A stretch of 64,000 nt of DNA from CAYNRA01 sp046296415. GTDB taxonomy: Bacteria > Bacteroidota > Bacteroidia > Cytophagales > Spirosomataceae. The notes beneath the pieces were generated by a model. The model made no database searches. It saw nothing but the letters and a program-made list of their open reading frames with translations, and was not told the origin of the DNA. A program made the translations under genes and the position numbers. Location of the stretch: the NCBI GenBank assembly GCA_046296415.1, contig JBKBLN010000001.1, positions 1,333,978 through 1,397,977 on the forward strand, written 5' to 3'. Numbering within the stretch: position 1 is the stretch's first letter; every line of letters begins with the position of its first letter. Below, piece after piece: positions 25,889 through 33,945 of this stretch.

Positions 25889-26871
25889 TGTTTTTGGATG
25901 ATTTGTTCGGCAGGTTTTCCTTGAGGACTAAAACGATCTCGTCCCCGGCGGGGTGTTATCGGAAACCATTTCCAGACGAATCCCCCTGCGAACCAGGGTT
26001 CTGGCAAAAATTGAGTTAACAATACATCCAAAGCCCGTGCTTGAAGTTCGGGAGCCGCTGGATGATCCGTTTCTTTCCAAGGTTCCTGCGCGGTATACTC
26101 GGCATCGGTGTAGCCAAACTCCGTAAAAAGAATGGGTTTTGAGTTTTCTTTCGCTAAATCTAATAAAACCTGCCGGTGTTTTTTCCAGCCTGAAATTAAC
26201 TGCTTTTGGGTAGGATTTCGTTCGGAGGAAAGGGGAAAATAGGCATCTACCCCAATAAAATCAAGAGCTTGCCAATGAGGGAAATCTCCCACGGCATCCC
26301 AGTTTTCGGCATAGGTAAGTTTTCCTGGGAAAATTAGTCTTATCTCTTGGATTAGTTTTGCCCAGTAATCGGGTCGTTCTTGTACCCAAATGGCCCATTC
26401 GGTCCCGATGATGATACCTTCTACACGGTATTCTTTCCCTATTTGGGCATATTGGAGAACATAACGTCTGAAACTTTCTTCAAGATTTTCCCACGATGTG
26501 GGTCGAAAGGTTCCAGTAAATTCTCCATTTTTTAGCCAAACATGGGGCTTTAACCAGACCTTCAATCCGTGATCTTGGGCCATTTGAATACACTTTCGAA
26601 TGCCTTGAGGTGTCTCACCCCACCATTGAAAGTTGGATTCTTGAGCTGAATCGGAATGAAACAAAAGGGTGGAGGACTCAGGGGGTAAAAAAGCATACGG
26701 CATCAGTGTGATGGCTTGAATACCTTTAGGGGGTAATGACAAAAAAGCGGAATCACCAATGGGTCGGGAAGGAGCCACCCAGTTTACACCATAAATTTTT
26801 TCTTGGGCCATGGGCACCGGTTTTTCGGCCCAAAAGAAGATTACCCAATACCATAACCAAGAGTAAGCCAT
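25867..26871 (-). CDS. GH113-like beta-mannanase/TIM-barrel glycoside hydrolase
   Basis: This 334-residue protein has a hydrophobic N-terminus (possible signal) and a TIM barrel of GH113 type. KIYGVNWVAPS comes near the start, then GLKVWLKPHVWLKNGEFTG, the acid/base region EGIIIGTEWAIW, LDFIGVDAYFPL and the nucleophile region PILFTEFGYTD. These resemble GH113 endo-beta-1,4-mannanases. Such an enzyme would fit with the mannobiose salvage genes at 7539-11801. The exact family assignment is from pattern only. Confidence 0.7.
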   Translation of the reverse strand: MAYSWLWYWVIFFWAEKPVPMAQEKIYGVNWVAPSRPIGDSAFLSLPPKGIQAITLMPYAFLPPESSTLLFHSDSAQESNFQWWGETPQGIRKCIQMAQDHGLKVWLKPHVWLKNGEFTGTFRPTSWENLEESFRRYVLQYAQIGKEYRVEGIIIGTEWAIWVQERPDYWAKLIQEIRLIFPGKLTYAENWDAVGDFPHWQALDFIGVDAYFPLSSERNPTQKQLISGWKKHRQVLLDLAKENSKPILFTEFGYTDAEYTAQEPWKETDHPAAPELQARALDVLLTQFLPEPWFAGGFVWKWFPITPRRGRDRFSPQGKPAEQIIQKHYLGKTS

Positions 26872-26905
26872 CTTGCTTTATCTTTACATTTCAACTTAAA
26901 TCTAC

Positions 26906-27586
26906 ATGGAAAATTGGAATAAAGCACCGAAGTTTTTGGCTTGGAAAAAAAATATTGAGTCGAACGGTTTAATGATACATGGAGTCGAATCTCATTTCAC
27001 CCGATATCGGTACAATGGAGATGTCCTGTTTTCATTGCTGACCTTGGATGCCACCACGCCAGAGGGAGATAAAATTCCTCCGGTTTGCTTTTTGAAAGGG
27101 GAAGTCGTCTGTATGCTGATCTGTTTGATCGATCCTGAGACAGAAGAAAAATTTTTGCTATTGGTGCGACAACGACGTATTGCGGAAGGAGCGCATACTT
27201 GGGAACACCCTGCGGGCATGGTGGACGATGTCAAAACCCCATTAGAAACAGCCGTCATTGAAATTCAAGAGGAGACAGGTTTGACACTAAAACCTGAGGA
27301 CCTAATTGATCTAAACGAAGGCAAACGTTTCTTCCCGTCCACGGGAACATCCGATGAGGCTATGTACTTTTATGCATGTGAAATCAAGATGTCGGCCGAC
27401 GAACGATCACGTTGGGATAATAGAACGACGGGTACCACATACGAACACGAAAGAATCATAACTGAAGTCGTACCTTTTCAAGAAGCACATCGCCGGATCA
27501 CCAATACCAATGGGTTGCTGCTGAATTTCCTTTATTTGCAAAAAGTAGGGGATTGGGAACTGATGAAGCAAATTCGCTTAGCCTAA
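26906..27586 (+). CDS. Nudix-domain hydrolase with altered Nudix box
   Basis: This 226-residue protein has a Nudix fold with the box GMVDDVKTPLETAVIEIQEE followed by TGL. Compared with GX5EX7REUXEEXGU, the E at position 7 is K and the R at position 15 is I. The metal-binding glutamates (positions 16, 19 and 20) are kept. It resembles ADP-sugar/nucleoside-diphosphate-sugar pyrophosphatases (LLVRQRRIAEGAHTWEHPAG). The substrate is unknown. It is divergent from the GH113-like gene and its 3' end overlaps the convergent DUF779 gene by 9 nt. Confidence 0.82.
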   Translation: MENWNKAPKFLAWKKNIESNGLMIHGVESHFTRYRYNGDVLFSLLTLDATTPEGDKIPPVCFLKGEVVCMLICLIDPETEEKFLLLVRQRRIAEGAHTWEHPAGMVDDVKTPLETAVIEIQEETGLTLKPEDLIDLNEGKRFFPSTGTSDEAMYFYACEIKMSADERSRWDNRTTGTTYEHERIITEVVPFQEAHRRITNTNGLLLNFLYLQKVGDWELMKQIRLA

Positions 27587-27946
27587 TGGAATATCCTCCC
27601 ATGCCTGACTTTCCTCTTCGGTTAATAACCGGGATTTTATCAAGAATCGAACACCATATGGAATCTCCAAGCTAAAACTGGCGCCTCGACCAGGGGTGAC
27701 ATCTAGAGTGAGATGGGTATGCCGCCAGTATTCAAATTGATCTCGAGACATGTAAAAGGGGCATGATTCTACCTCGCCTAATAAGACGTCGGTTTCATTT
27801 AGGAATAATTCGCCTTCTTGAAAGCACATGGGGGCCGAACCATCACAACACCCCCCACTCTGATGAAACATCAAGGGGCCGTAGCGTTGGCGAAGGCGGT
27901 CAATTAAATCCCGTGCGGCTTGGGTACTACTGATGCGTGAGTTCAC
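27578..27946 (-). CDS. DUF779 family protein
   Basis: This 122-residue protein has the DUF779 hallmark MFHQSGGCCDGSAPMCF, followed by LLGEVESCPFYMSRDQFEYWRHTHLTLDVTPGRGASFSLE. Members are typically encoded beside aldehyde dehydrogenases, as here, but their role is not known. The start is GTG at 27946, since no ATG exists near the N-terminus. Unusually, 488 nt of repeat-rich DNA separate it from the aldehyde dehydrogenase gene upstream. Confidence 0.85.
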   Translation of the reverse strand: MNSRISSTQAARDLIDRLRQRYGPLMFHQSGGCCDGSAPMCFQEGELFLNETDVLLGEVESCPFYMSRDQFEYWRHTHLTLDVTPGRGASFSLEIPYGVRFLIKSRLLTEEESQAWEDIPLG

Positions 27947-28155
27947 TTACTTGGTTATGAATTATGAATTATGAATTATTGTCGGCTAGTTGGGGCAAAT
28001 TACCATAATATTGGGTCTTGATGATGGTCTTTTGTACCATGGTTTCCTTTGAGTTTCCTGGCATTGAAAGGTTTATTTGAACGTAATGAACCCATGATGC
28101 TCCTTGCCTATTCTAGACTATACGAGCTGGGAAATGGACCCAAGCTCCCCCATGT

Positions 28156-28217
28156 CGTCGGTGTGGCCTGCATCTAGGTCACGACAAGGTCTTATCATCA
28201 GATAGGCCGCACCGACG
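28156..28217. repeat. Long inverted repeat (14-bp arms), possible structured RNA or MITE-like unit
   Basis: CGTCGGTGTGGCCT (28156-28169) and AGGCCGCACCGACG (28204-28217) are complementary with one G-U position. Inside them ATCT (28172-28175) pairs with AGAT (28200-28203) after a 2-nt bulge. Outside, a C-run at 28147-28151 could pair with GGGG (28217-28220). The structure is far more GC-rich than the flanks. Whether it is RNA or mobile DNA cannot be told from one copy. Confidence 0.55.
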
Positions 28218-28303
28218 GGGAAACTTTAGTAGGAATTCATACCCCTTGATTATTAATGAGTCGCTCCAACAGGGCAAAAGAATGAATAGACCTTCCCATC
28301 TCA

Positions 28304-28386
28304 TCTCCATGGTCTGTGTCCCCACAGACCACTCTCCTTGGTCTATGTCTTTTCTCCATGGTCTGTGTCCCCACAGACCATGGAGA
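28304..28386. repeat. Three-copy hairpin repeat ending in a perfect 15-bp palindrome with 4-nt loop
   Basis: The unit TCTCCATGGTCTGTGTC occurs at 28304-28320 and 28353-28369, and in degenerate form (two mismatches) at 28333-28349. The last copy forms a perfect hairpin, with arms 28353-28367 and 28372-28386 and loop TCCC. The first copy forms a 9-bp version (28310-28318 with 28323-28331). No T-run follows in either direction, so these are not ordinary terminators. Confidence 0.7.
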
Positions 28387-28434
28387 TGTGTGTGAAGTTA
28401 AACAGATGTTAACCACACACATTTCAATTTTTAC

Positions 28435-29958
28435 TTAAAAGAACCCTAGTTTGTTCTTATCGTAGGAGATCAACATATTTTTGGTTTGGCGATAATGATT
28501 CAGCATCATTTTGTGAGTCTCCCGGCCAATTCCCGATTTTTTATATCCACCAAATGGAGCATGGGCAGGATAGGCGTGGTAGCAATTCACCCAAACCCGG
28601 CCGGCCTGAATGGAACGAGCTACTTGATACGCTTGGTGGGTATCACGAGTCCAGACTCCAGATCCTAGGCCGTACAAGGTATCGTTGGCGATTTGAATGG
28701 CCTCGGCCTCATCTTTGAATGTGGTGATACACACAACAGGACCAAAGATTTCCTCTTGAAAAATCCGCATTTTGTTATGACCCTTGAAGACCGTTGGTTG
28801 AATATAGAATCCGCCGGCCAAACCATCATTGTAGGCGGCTTTTCCTCCGGTAAGGAGCTCTGCTCCCTCCTCCAGTCCAATTTCAATATAATTTAAGATC
28901 TTTTCGTATTGATCCTGCGAGGCTTGGGCTCCCATCATGGTGTTAGGATCCAATGGATGCCCCAATTGAATCGCTTCCACACGGGCAATGAAACGCTCAA
29001 TGAATTGATCATAAATTGATTCTTCAACCAAAATTCGAGATGGACAAGTACAAATTTCGCCTTGATTTAAAGCAAACATAGTGGCGCCTTCCAAACATTT
29101 ATCGAAGAATTCATCATCCGAATCAAGGACACTTTTAAAGAAAATATTCGGTGATTTTCCTCCTAATTCTAGTGTCACAGGAATGATGTTTTTCGAGGCA
29201 TATTGCATGATTAATTGCCCGGTGGTGGTCTCTCCAGTAAAAGCGATTTTATTGATTCTAGGGCTAGAAGCTAAGGGTTTTCCGGCCTCAATTCCAAAAC
29301 CATTGACAATATTCAAAACACCTGCTGGTAAAATATCCTGAATTAACTCAGCCAAAACTAGGATACCGACGGGCGTTTGTTCTGCTGGTTTTAGTACGAC
29401 ACAGTTTCCAGCGGCCAAAGCCGGAGCAATCTTCCAGGCGGCCATTAAAAGGGGGAAGTTCCACGGAATGATCTGTCCAACAACCCCCAAAGGCTCCATG
29501 ATATTCAAGGAAAGCGTGTTGTTGTCTAGTTCAGAGGCCGATCCCTCCTCTGCGCGAATCACACCCGCAAAGTAACGGAAATGATCAATGGCCAATGGTA
29601 AATCAGCGGCCATGGTTTCTCGAACAGGCTTACCATTGTCCCAAGTCTCGACTCGCGCTAAAAGTTCAAGATTTTGCTCCATAACATCGGCAATTTTAAG
29701 TAACATATTGCTTCGTGTTGTGGCCGAGGACGTATTCCAAGCTGGGGCTGCTGCCCATGCAGCATCTAATGCTAAATTGATATCATTTTCATTGGAACGA
29801 GCCACTTTTGTGAATACTTGGCCGTCTACTGGAGAGGTATTGTCAAAGTATTCGCCTTGCAATGGCGCGACCCACTTGCCTCCAATGAAGTTATCGTAAT
29901 GAGTTTTAAAGGTTGGAACTGCCTTCACCGGGCTTTCCACAGATGCTACTGTTGACAT
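28435..29958 (-). CDS. NAD(P)-dependent aldehyde dehydrogenase
   Basis: This 507-residue enzyme oxidises an aldehyde to the acid. It has the cofactor region IIPWNFPLLMAAWKIAPALAAGN, the base E264 in VTLELGGKSPN and the catalytic C303 in NQGEICTCPSR, plus EEIFGPVV. The sequence resembles the ExaC/acetaldehyde dehydrogenase II group, which is commonly linked to DUF779. It is divergent from an AraC regulator, and the 223-nt gap holds repeated motifs likely to be the regulator's sites. Confidence 0.94.
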   Translation of the reverse strand: MSTVASVESPVKAVPTFKTHYDNFIGGKWVAPLQGEYFDNTSPVDGQVFTKVARSNENDINLALDAAWAAAPAWNTSSATTRSNMLLKIADVMEQNLELLARVETWDNGKPVRETMAADLPLAIDHFRYFAGVIRAEEGSASELDNNTLSLNIMEPLGVVGQIIPWNFPLLMAAWKIAPALAAGNCVVLKPAEQTPVGILVLAELIQDILPAGVLNIVNGFGIEAGKPLASSPRINKIAFTGETTTGQLIMQYASKNIIPVTLELGGKSPNIFFKSVLDSDDEFFDKCLEGATMFALNQGEICTCPSRILVEESIYDQFIERFIARVEAIQLGHPLDPNTMMGAQASQDQYEKILNYIEIGLEEGAELLTGGKAAYNDGLAGGFYIQPTVFKGHNKMRIFQEEIFGPVVCITTFKDEAEAIQIANDTLYGLGSGVWTRDTHQAYQVARSIQAGRVWVNCYHAYPAHAPFGGYKKSGIGRETHKMMLNHYRQTKNMLISYDKNKLGFF

Positions 29959-29991
29959 GAGTACGAATGGTTTGGGTTAATGAACTATTGA

Positions 29992-30103
29992 TGACACAAA
30001 TAAATCTTGTTAAAATCACATTTTGTGTCACAATTCTATCGACTCATTGACTATTTCTACCCAACAATTTCATCTTTCTACCATGACATGTCACAATTCT
30101 ATC
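29992..30103. promoter_or_regulatory. Repeated operator motifs between aldehyde dehydrogenase and AraC genes
   Basis: TGTCACAATTCTATC occurs twice in direct orientation, at 30026-30040 and 30089-30103, exactly 63 bp (six helical turns) apart. In addition TGACACAAA (29992-30000) and TTTGTGTCA (30022-30030) form an inverted repeat. Direct repeats on one DNA face are typical AraC-family sites, so this is the likely binding region of the regulator at 30182. Confidence 0.65.
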
Positions 30104-30181
30104 ATTTTGAATATTAGACAGGTGCAATAATTTGTTCGATCCTTACAATTTCGTATCTTCCTATTCCTAAATAGTCTGTCT

Positions 30182-31099
30182 ATGGAATTATCCCCTTCGT
30201 TTTATCAAAACCGGAAGTTGGAAAATCTGGTTGAAAATCGCACCATTTATACGCTTTCGCATGCCGAACTCAATATATTCGAGACGTATAAACAAGCTTC
30301 TCAAGTTGCATTGCGATTTGATGCCCCGGTATTGGCCAGTATGATTAAAGGAAAGAAGGTGATGCATTTAGCGGATTCCCATCCCTTTGATTTCCTTCCG
30401 GGAGAATCAGTGATCCTTCCTCCCGGGGAGTTAATGTGCATCGATTTTCCGGAGGCCTCCCAACTGTCGCCAACGCAATGCCTTGCCATGACATTTGCCG
30501 ATTTGAAATTAAAAGAAATTTTGGAACGACTCAACGAGACGTCTCCACGGCTAAATGGGAAAGAATGGACGATGAACGACTACAATTTTCATTTCACCAA
30601 CGACATCGCCATTCACCAGATTTTGCAACGATTGATTTTCCTTTTTACCGAGCAACATCCTTCCAAAGATTTATTTGCTGATTTTTTAATTCAGGAATTG
30701 ATCATCCGGATTATCCAGACCGAAAGTAAGTCAATGTATCTCAAACGAGCTGAATTGGATGCATCACATGATCGGCTGGCTTTTATCATTCAATACATTC
30801 GCGATCACATCCGAGAAGATTTAACGATCGAACGCCTGAGTGAGAAGGCGTATATGAGTACTTCGCATTTTTATAGGACCTTTAAAAATGAAATTGGCTC
30901 TAGTCCAAATGATTTTATCATTGAAGAGCGTCTCAAAATTGCCGAGAGTAAATTAAAAGATCCTCGATCGACGGTCAAGGAAGTTTATTTAGAAAGTGGC
31001 TTTAACAGTTTTTCCTATTTCTGCCGAATATTCAAGAAAAAGAAAAAAGTGTCGCCAGGCGAATACAAAGAAAAAGCCCAGCGACTACACGTGGGTTAA
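30182..31099 (+). CDS. AraC-family transcriptional regulator
   Basis: This 305-residue regulator has an N-terminal domain like the AraC_N group (VALRFDAPVLASMIKGKKVMHL, FLPGESVILPPGE) and a C-terminal double HTH (about 200-300) with DLTIERLSEKAYMSTSHFYRTFKNEIGSSPNDFI and SGFNSFSYFCRIFKKKKKVSPGEY. It is divergent from the aldehyde dehydrogenase gene and probably activates it in response to an aldehyde or alcohol. Its stop overlaps the 3' end of folD by 4 nt. Confidence 0.9.
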   Translation: MELSPSFYQNRKLENLVENRTIYTLSHAELNIFETYKQASQVALRFDAPVLASMIKGKKVMHLADSHPFDFLPGESVILPPGELMCIDFPEASQLSPTQCLAMTFADLKLKEILERLNETSPRLNGKEWTMNDYNFHFTNDIAIHQILQRLIFLFTEQHPSKDLFADFLIQELIIRIIQTESKSMYLKRAELDASHDRLAFIIQYIRDHIREDLTIERLSEKAYMSTSHFYRTFKNEIGSSPNDFIIEERLKIAESKLKDPRSTVKEVYLESGFNSFSYFCRIFKKKKKVSPGEYKEKAQRLHVG

Positions 31100-31977
31100 G
31101 GATAGATTTCCTTTTTACATGCCCGTAAAGTATTATACATCAAGGCCGCCACGGTCATCAATCCAACTCCCCCAGGTACAGGAGTGATGTAGCTACATTT
31201 GGGAGCTACTTCATCAAATTGAACATCACCTTGAAGCGCAAAGCCGCTCTTTTTAGAAGCGTCTGGCACTCGGGTTAGTCCGACATCAATCACAACAGCT
31301 CCCTCTTTAACCATATCCGCCGTGATAAAATGAGGTTTGCCAAGTGCTGCAATCAATATATCAGCCGATGCACATACTTCGGCTAAATTGGCTGTGCGGC
31401 TATGTGTCAAAGTGACTGTAGCGTTTCCAGGATAGGTGTTTCGTTGCATGAGGATACTCATTGGAAGACCCACAATCTGACTTCGTCCCACTACTACGCA
31501 ATGTTTTCCTGCCGTTTCTATTTGGTAACGTTTTAATAGTTCCAAAACACCAAAGGGGGTAGCCGAAATATAGGCCGGGAGACCTTTGGCCATCCGTCCG
31601 ATGTTGATGGGGTGAAATCCGTCCACGTCTTTTTTGGGATCGATGGCCTCAATGACGCGATCTACCTCAATGTGATCCGGTAATGGAAGTTGAACAATGA
31701 ATCCATCGACATCAGGATCTTGATTTAAGGTCTGGATTAGGTCCAATAGCTCGGCCTCTGACACAGTGGAAGGACGACGGTGGAGGCTTGATTTAAAACC
31801 TATTTCCTCACAAGATCGAATCTTACTGGCTACATAGGTCTCAGAAGCCCCATTATCTCCCACAAGAATTGCCGATAAATGAGGCACTTTTTGCCCTGAG
31901 GCTACCCAAGCCTCAACCTCTTCTTTTAACTCAGCTTTTACCTCAGCTGAGATTCTTTTTCCATCAATAAGTGTCAT
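31096..31977 (-). CDS. folD: Bifunctional methylenetetrahydrofolate dehydrogenase/cyclohydrolase
   Basis: This 293-residue enzyme interconverts methylene-, methenyl- and formyl-tetrahydrofolate. Motifs are VGDNGASETYVASKIRSCEEIGF with the catalytic lysine, GFIVQLPLPDHI, KDVDGFHPINIG, the NADP loop VVGRSQIVGLPMS and the C-terminal PGGVGLMTVAALMYNT. It overlaps the preceding kinase gene by 4 nt (ATGA). Confidence 0.95.
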   Translation of the reverse strand: MTLIDGKRISAEVKAELKEEVEAWVASGQKVPHLSAILVGDNGASETYVASKIRSCEEIGFKSSLHRRPSTVSEAELLDLIQTLNQDPDVDGFIVQLPLPDHIEVDRVIEAIDPKKDVDGFHPINIGRMAKGLPAYISATPFGVLELLKRYQIETAGKHCVVVGRSQIVGLPMSILMQRNTYPGNATVTLTHSRTANLAEVCASADILIAALGKPHFITADMVKEGAVVIDVGLTRVPDASKKSGFALQGDVQFDEVAPKCSYITPVPGGVGLMTVAALMYNTLRACKKEIYP

Positions 31978-32498
31978 ATAGAATTGGAGTGATGTAAATA
32001 TCGTAAAATACGTGGCATGTCAAATTCATCCTCTCCTGAGGTAGCCAAATAATCTTTTTTGTCTGCTGGAGGTTGCCCGTGGGCTAGAAAAGACTTCCAA
32101 ATATGATCCACAAACCAAGTAGGCTCATAACCCCATCGATTGTCCATTGCCTTTCGAATCAAAAAGGTCCGTTTCGACACTTTAACAAAAAGACGTTTGT
32201 CGTACTGTTGATTCAAATGAGGATAAAAAAAGGCAAACAGTCCCTCAACAATCACGACATCTACCCGATGTTTAAACTCAGCCACCATGTCATGTAACAT
32301 CACGTGATCTACCGATTGAGGAGACTCCCAATCGATTCTGTGTTTGATTTTCGGAATCAAGGTGTCGGGTAAAACAAAATCGTCTTGATGAAAAATCAAG
32401 ACTTTTAATCCGTTTTTACGGTAATGCGAAGCCAATAAGTTCGCCAAGGTACTCTTACCTGAACGACTGACGCCCCCGATGCCTATAACCATGCCCAT
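31974..32498 (-). CDS. Small P-loop kinase of the uridine kinase/nicotinamide riboside kinase type
   Basis: This 174-residue protein starts MGMVIGIGGVSRSGKSTLANLL, a Walker A motif. FHQDDFVLP follows, typical of the substrate-binding strand in nicotinamide riboside and uridine kinases. Then come DWESPQSVD, the Walker B-like VVIVEGLFAFF and a lid region with ISKRTFLIR-type residues. The short length favours an NRK-like kinase, but the substrate cannot be fixed. It is the first gene of the folD operon. Confidence 0.75.
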   Translation of the reverse strand: MGMVIGIGGVSRSGKSTLANLLASHYRKNGLKVLIFHQDDFVLPDTLIPKIKHRIDWESPQSVDHVMLHDMVAEFKHRVDVVIVEGLFAFFYPHLNQQYDKRLFVKVSKRTFLIRKAMDNRWGYEPTWFVDHIWKSFLAHGQPPADKKDYLATSGEDEFDMPRILRYLHHSNSI

Positions 32499-32517
32499 GG
32501 GATTATTGAAACTTGGA

Positions 32518-32525
32518 CAAAAGTA
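32518..32525 (-). promoter_or_regulatory. -7 box of the kinase-folD operon
   Basis: TACTTTTG on the minus strand matches TAnnTTTG and lies 20 nt upstream of the kinase start at 32498. Confidence 0.5.
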
Positions 32526-32607
32526 CGGATTAAAGCATAATTCAGGGCAATTTCTTTGGATTTTTCTGTTTTTGTGGAATCTTTACAAGGAAATTTAAAA
32601 AGTGCAA

Positions 32608-32811
32608 ATGGAGAAAATGTTAGCCCTAACAGGAAAGACTTTAATGTATGCTTCGGCTGGATTAACAGCGCTATTTGCTCTCTTCGACTGGGAAGTTTTT
32701 GGTGCGGGTGTTAAAATTACTGGGTTTTATTATATTTTTATGAGTGCTTTGTTTGGGATCGGTTGGGTTATCTACCGAAATCGAACAGCTTGGGCAAAAT
32801 TTTTATCGTAA
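32608..32811 (+). CDS. Small two-helix membrane protein of unknown function
   Basis: The 67-residue product starts MEKMLALTGKTLMYASAGLTALFALF, with a second hydrophobic stretch at FYYIFMSALFGIGWVIY and a basic C-terminus. A GTG 6 nt earlier (32602) is the alternative start. It lies 9 nt before the WecA-like gene in the same direction and may be co-transcribed with it. No family is recognised. Confidence 0.55.
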   Translation: MEKMLALTGKTLMYASAGLTALFALFDWEVFGAGVKITGFYYIFMSALFGIGWVIYRNRTAWAKFLS

Positions 32812-32820
32812 CCACTTTTC

Positions 32821-33945
32821 ATGGATCAATATACGTTAGAGGCTTTAGTTCCCAATTTGCATATTCGCTTGGGGATCGCCTTCTTAGTGGCCTGCTGGAT
32901 CACCGCAAAATCAATTCCGGTCATAATCAATTTTGGAGATTACAAAAAATTGATGGATAACCCTGTGAAACGAAGTTCTCACCATTCCCCCATTCCAACC
33001 TTTGGTGGAGTCGCAATTTTTTCAGGTACCCTAATCGGCTATCTCCTATGGAATTTTGGTGACGAAGGATACGTCCTACACAAAATGATCGCCGGATTTA
33101 CCATTCTATTTTTCCTAGGTGTAAAAGACGATATCCTCGTGCTTGATCCTACGAAAAAATTACTCTCCCAAATTGTAGCCGCTGGACTTGTCGTACTCGG
33201 TGGAGATCTTCGATTGACTAATTTTTTTGGTATTTTCGGTATTTACGGCGTCCCCTATGTTATCAGCGTACTCATCACCATTGTTTTGTTTGTTATCATC
33301 ATCAATGCTTTTAACTTTATCGATGGGATTGACGGCCTCTCTGCCGGGATCGGCATGATCAATAGCCTATTTTTTGGTTCTTGGTTTATGATCAACGGCC
33401 ATTGGAGCTTGGCAGCTTTTGCCATTTGTATGGCTGGATCCTTGTTGGTATTTCTGTTCTTTAATTTCTCCAATACCCAAAAGATATTCATGGGGGATAC
33501 AGGCTCCTTGATTATAGGATTTGCCATTACCATCTTTGCTATTCGGTTTACCCACTTCAATTCTTCTTATTCCTTTCGAACCGATACCTTCGTCAGTGCC
33601 CCCATACTTATTCTAGTGTCTTTAAGTGTTCCTTTATTTGATTTTTTCCGGGTTATCCTCGTTCGTTTATCCAAAAACAAAAAACCATGGAAAGGCGATC
33701 GGTCCCATTTACACCATATTCTTATCGATATCGGTTTCTCGCATATTGAGGCCTCGTTTCTTTTCTATGGTATCACTTTTTTGTTGATCCTGTTCACCTA
33801 TTACCTCCGAACGTTCTTCTCCAATACCCAGTTGATGGTGGTCATTGCCGGATACTTTGTTCTTTACATGATCATCAGTGACGTATTGAATCGGTGGCGT
33901 TTACGAAATCCTAAAAACAAGTATGACCACTTCCCGAACCGTTGA
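32821..33945 (+). CDS. WecA/TagO-like undecaprenyl-phosphate sugar-1-phosphate transferase
   Basis: This 374-residue multi-pass protein of the MraY/WecA superfamily transfers a sugar-1-phosphate from a UDP-sugar to undecaprenyl phosphate, starting a surface polysaccharide. Visible motifs are RSSHHSPIPTFGGVAIF, GVKDDILVLDPTKK, NAFNFIDGIDGLSAG, MGDTGSLIIGF and the HIGH-like RSHLHHILIDIG. The last 23 nt overlap the next gene. Which sugar is used cannot be told. Confidence 0.9.
   Translation: MDQYTLEALVPNLHIRLGIAFLVACWITAKSIPVIINFGDYKKLMDNPVKRSSHHSPIPTFGGVAIFSGTLIGYLLWNFGDEGYVLHKMIAGFTILFFLGVKDDILVLDPTKKLLSQIVAAGLVVLGGDLRLTNFFGIFGIYGVPYVISVLITIVLFVIIINAFNFIDGIDGLSAGIGMINSLFFGSWFMINGHWSLAAFAICMAGSLLVFLFFNFSNTQKIFMGDTGSLIIGFAITIFAIRFTHFNSSYSFRTDTFVSAPILILVSLSVPLFDFFRVILVRLSKNKKPWKGDRSHLHHILIDIGFSHIEASFLFYGITFLLILFTYYLRTFFSNTQLMVVIAGYFVLYMIISDVLNRWRLRNPKNKYDHFPNR

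Larger units (their letters stand above)
27947..28434. other. 488-nt gene-free, repeat-rich region between DUF779 and aldehyde dehydrogenase genes
   Basis: No gene is supported here. Three tandem TTATGAA units occur near 27955-27978. A long inverted repeat lies at 28156-28217 and a family of hairpin units at 28304-28386, both listed separately. The base composition and repeat content differ from the compact surroundings, suggesting an inserted or decayed element. Confidence 0.6.

Noticed and set aside
28304..28386. Possible CRISPR array
   Set aside because: Only three irregularly spaced units with 12- and 3-nt gaps, one degenerate, forming hairpins; no regular spacers and no cas genes.
29588..29899. 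103-residue plus-strand frame inside the aldehyde dehydrogenase gene
   Set aside because: Antisense shadow of a clearly conserved enzyme; no supporting motif.
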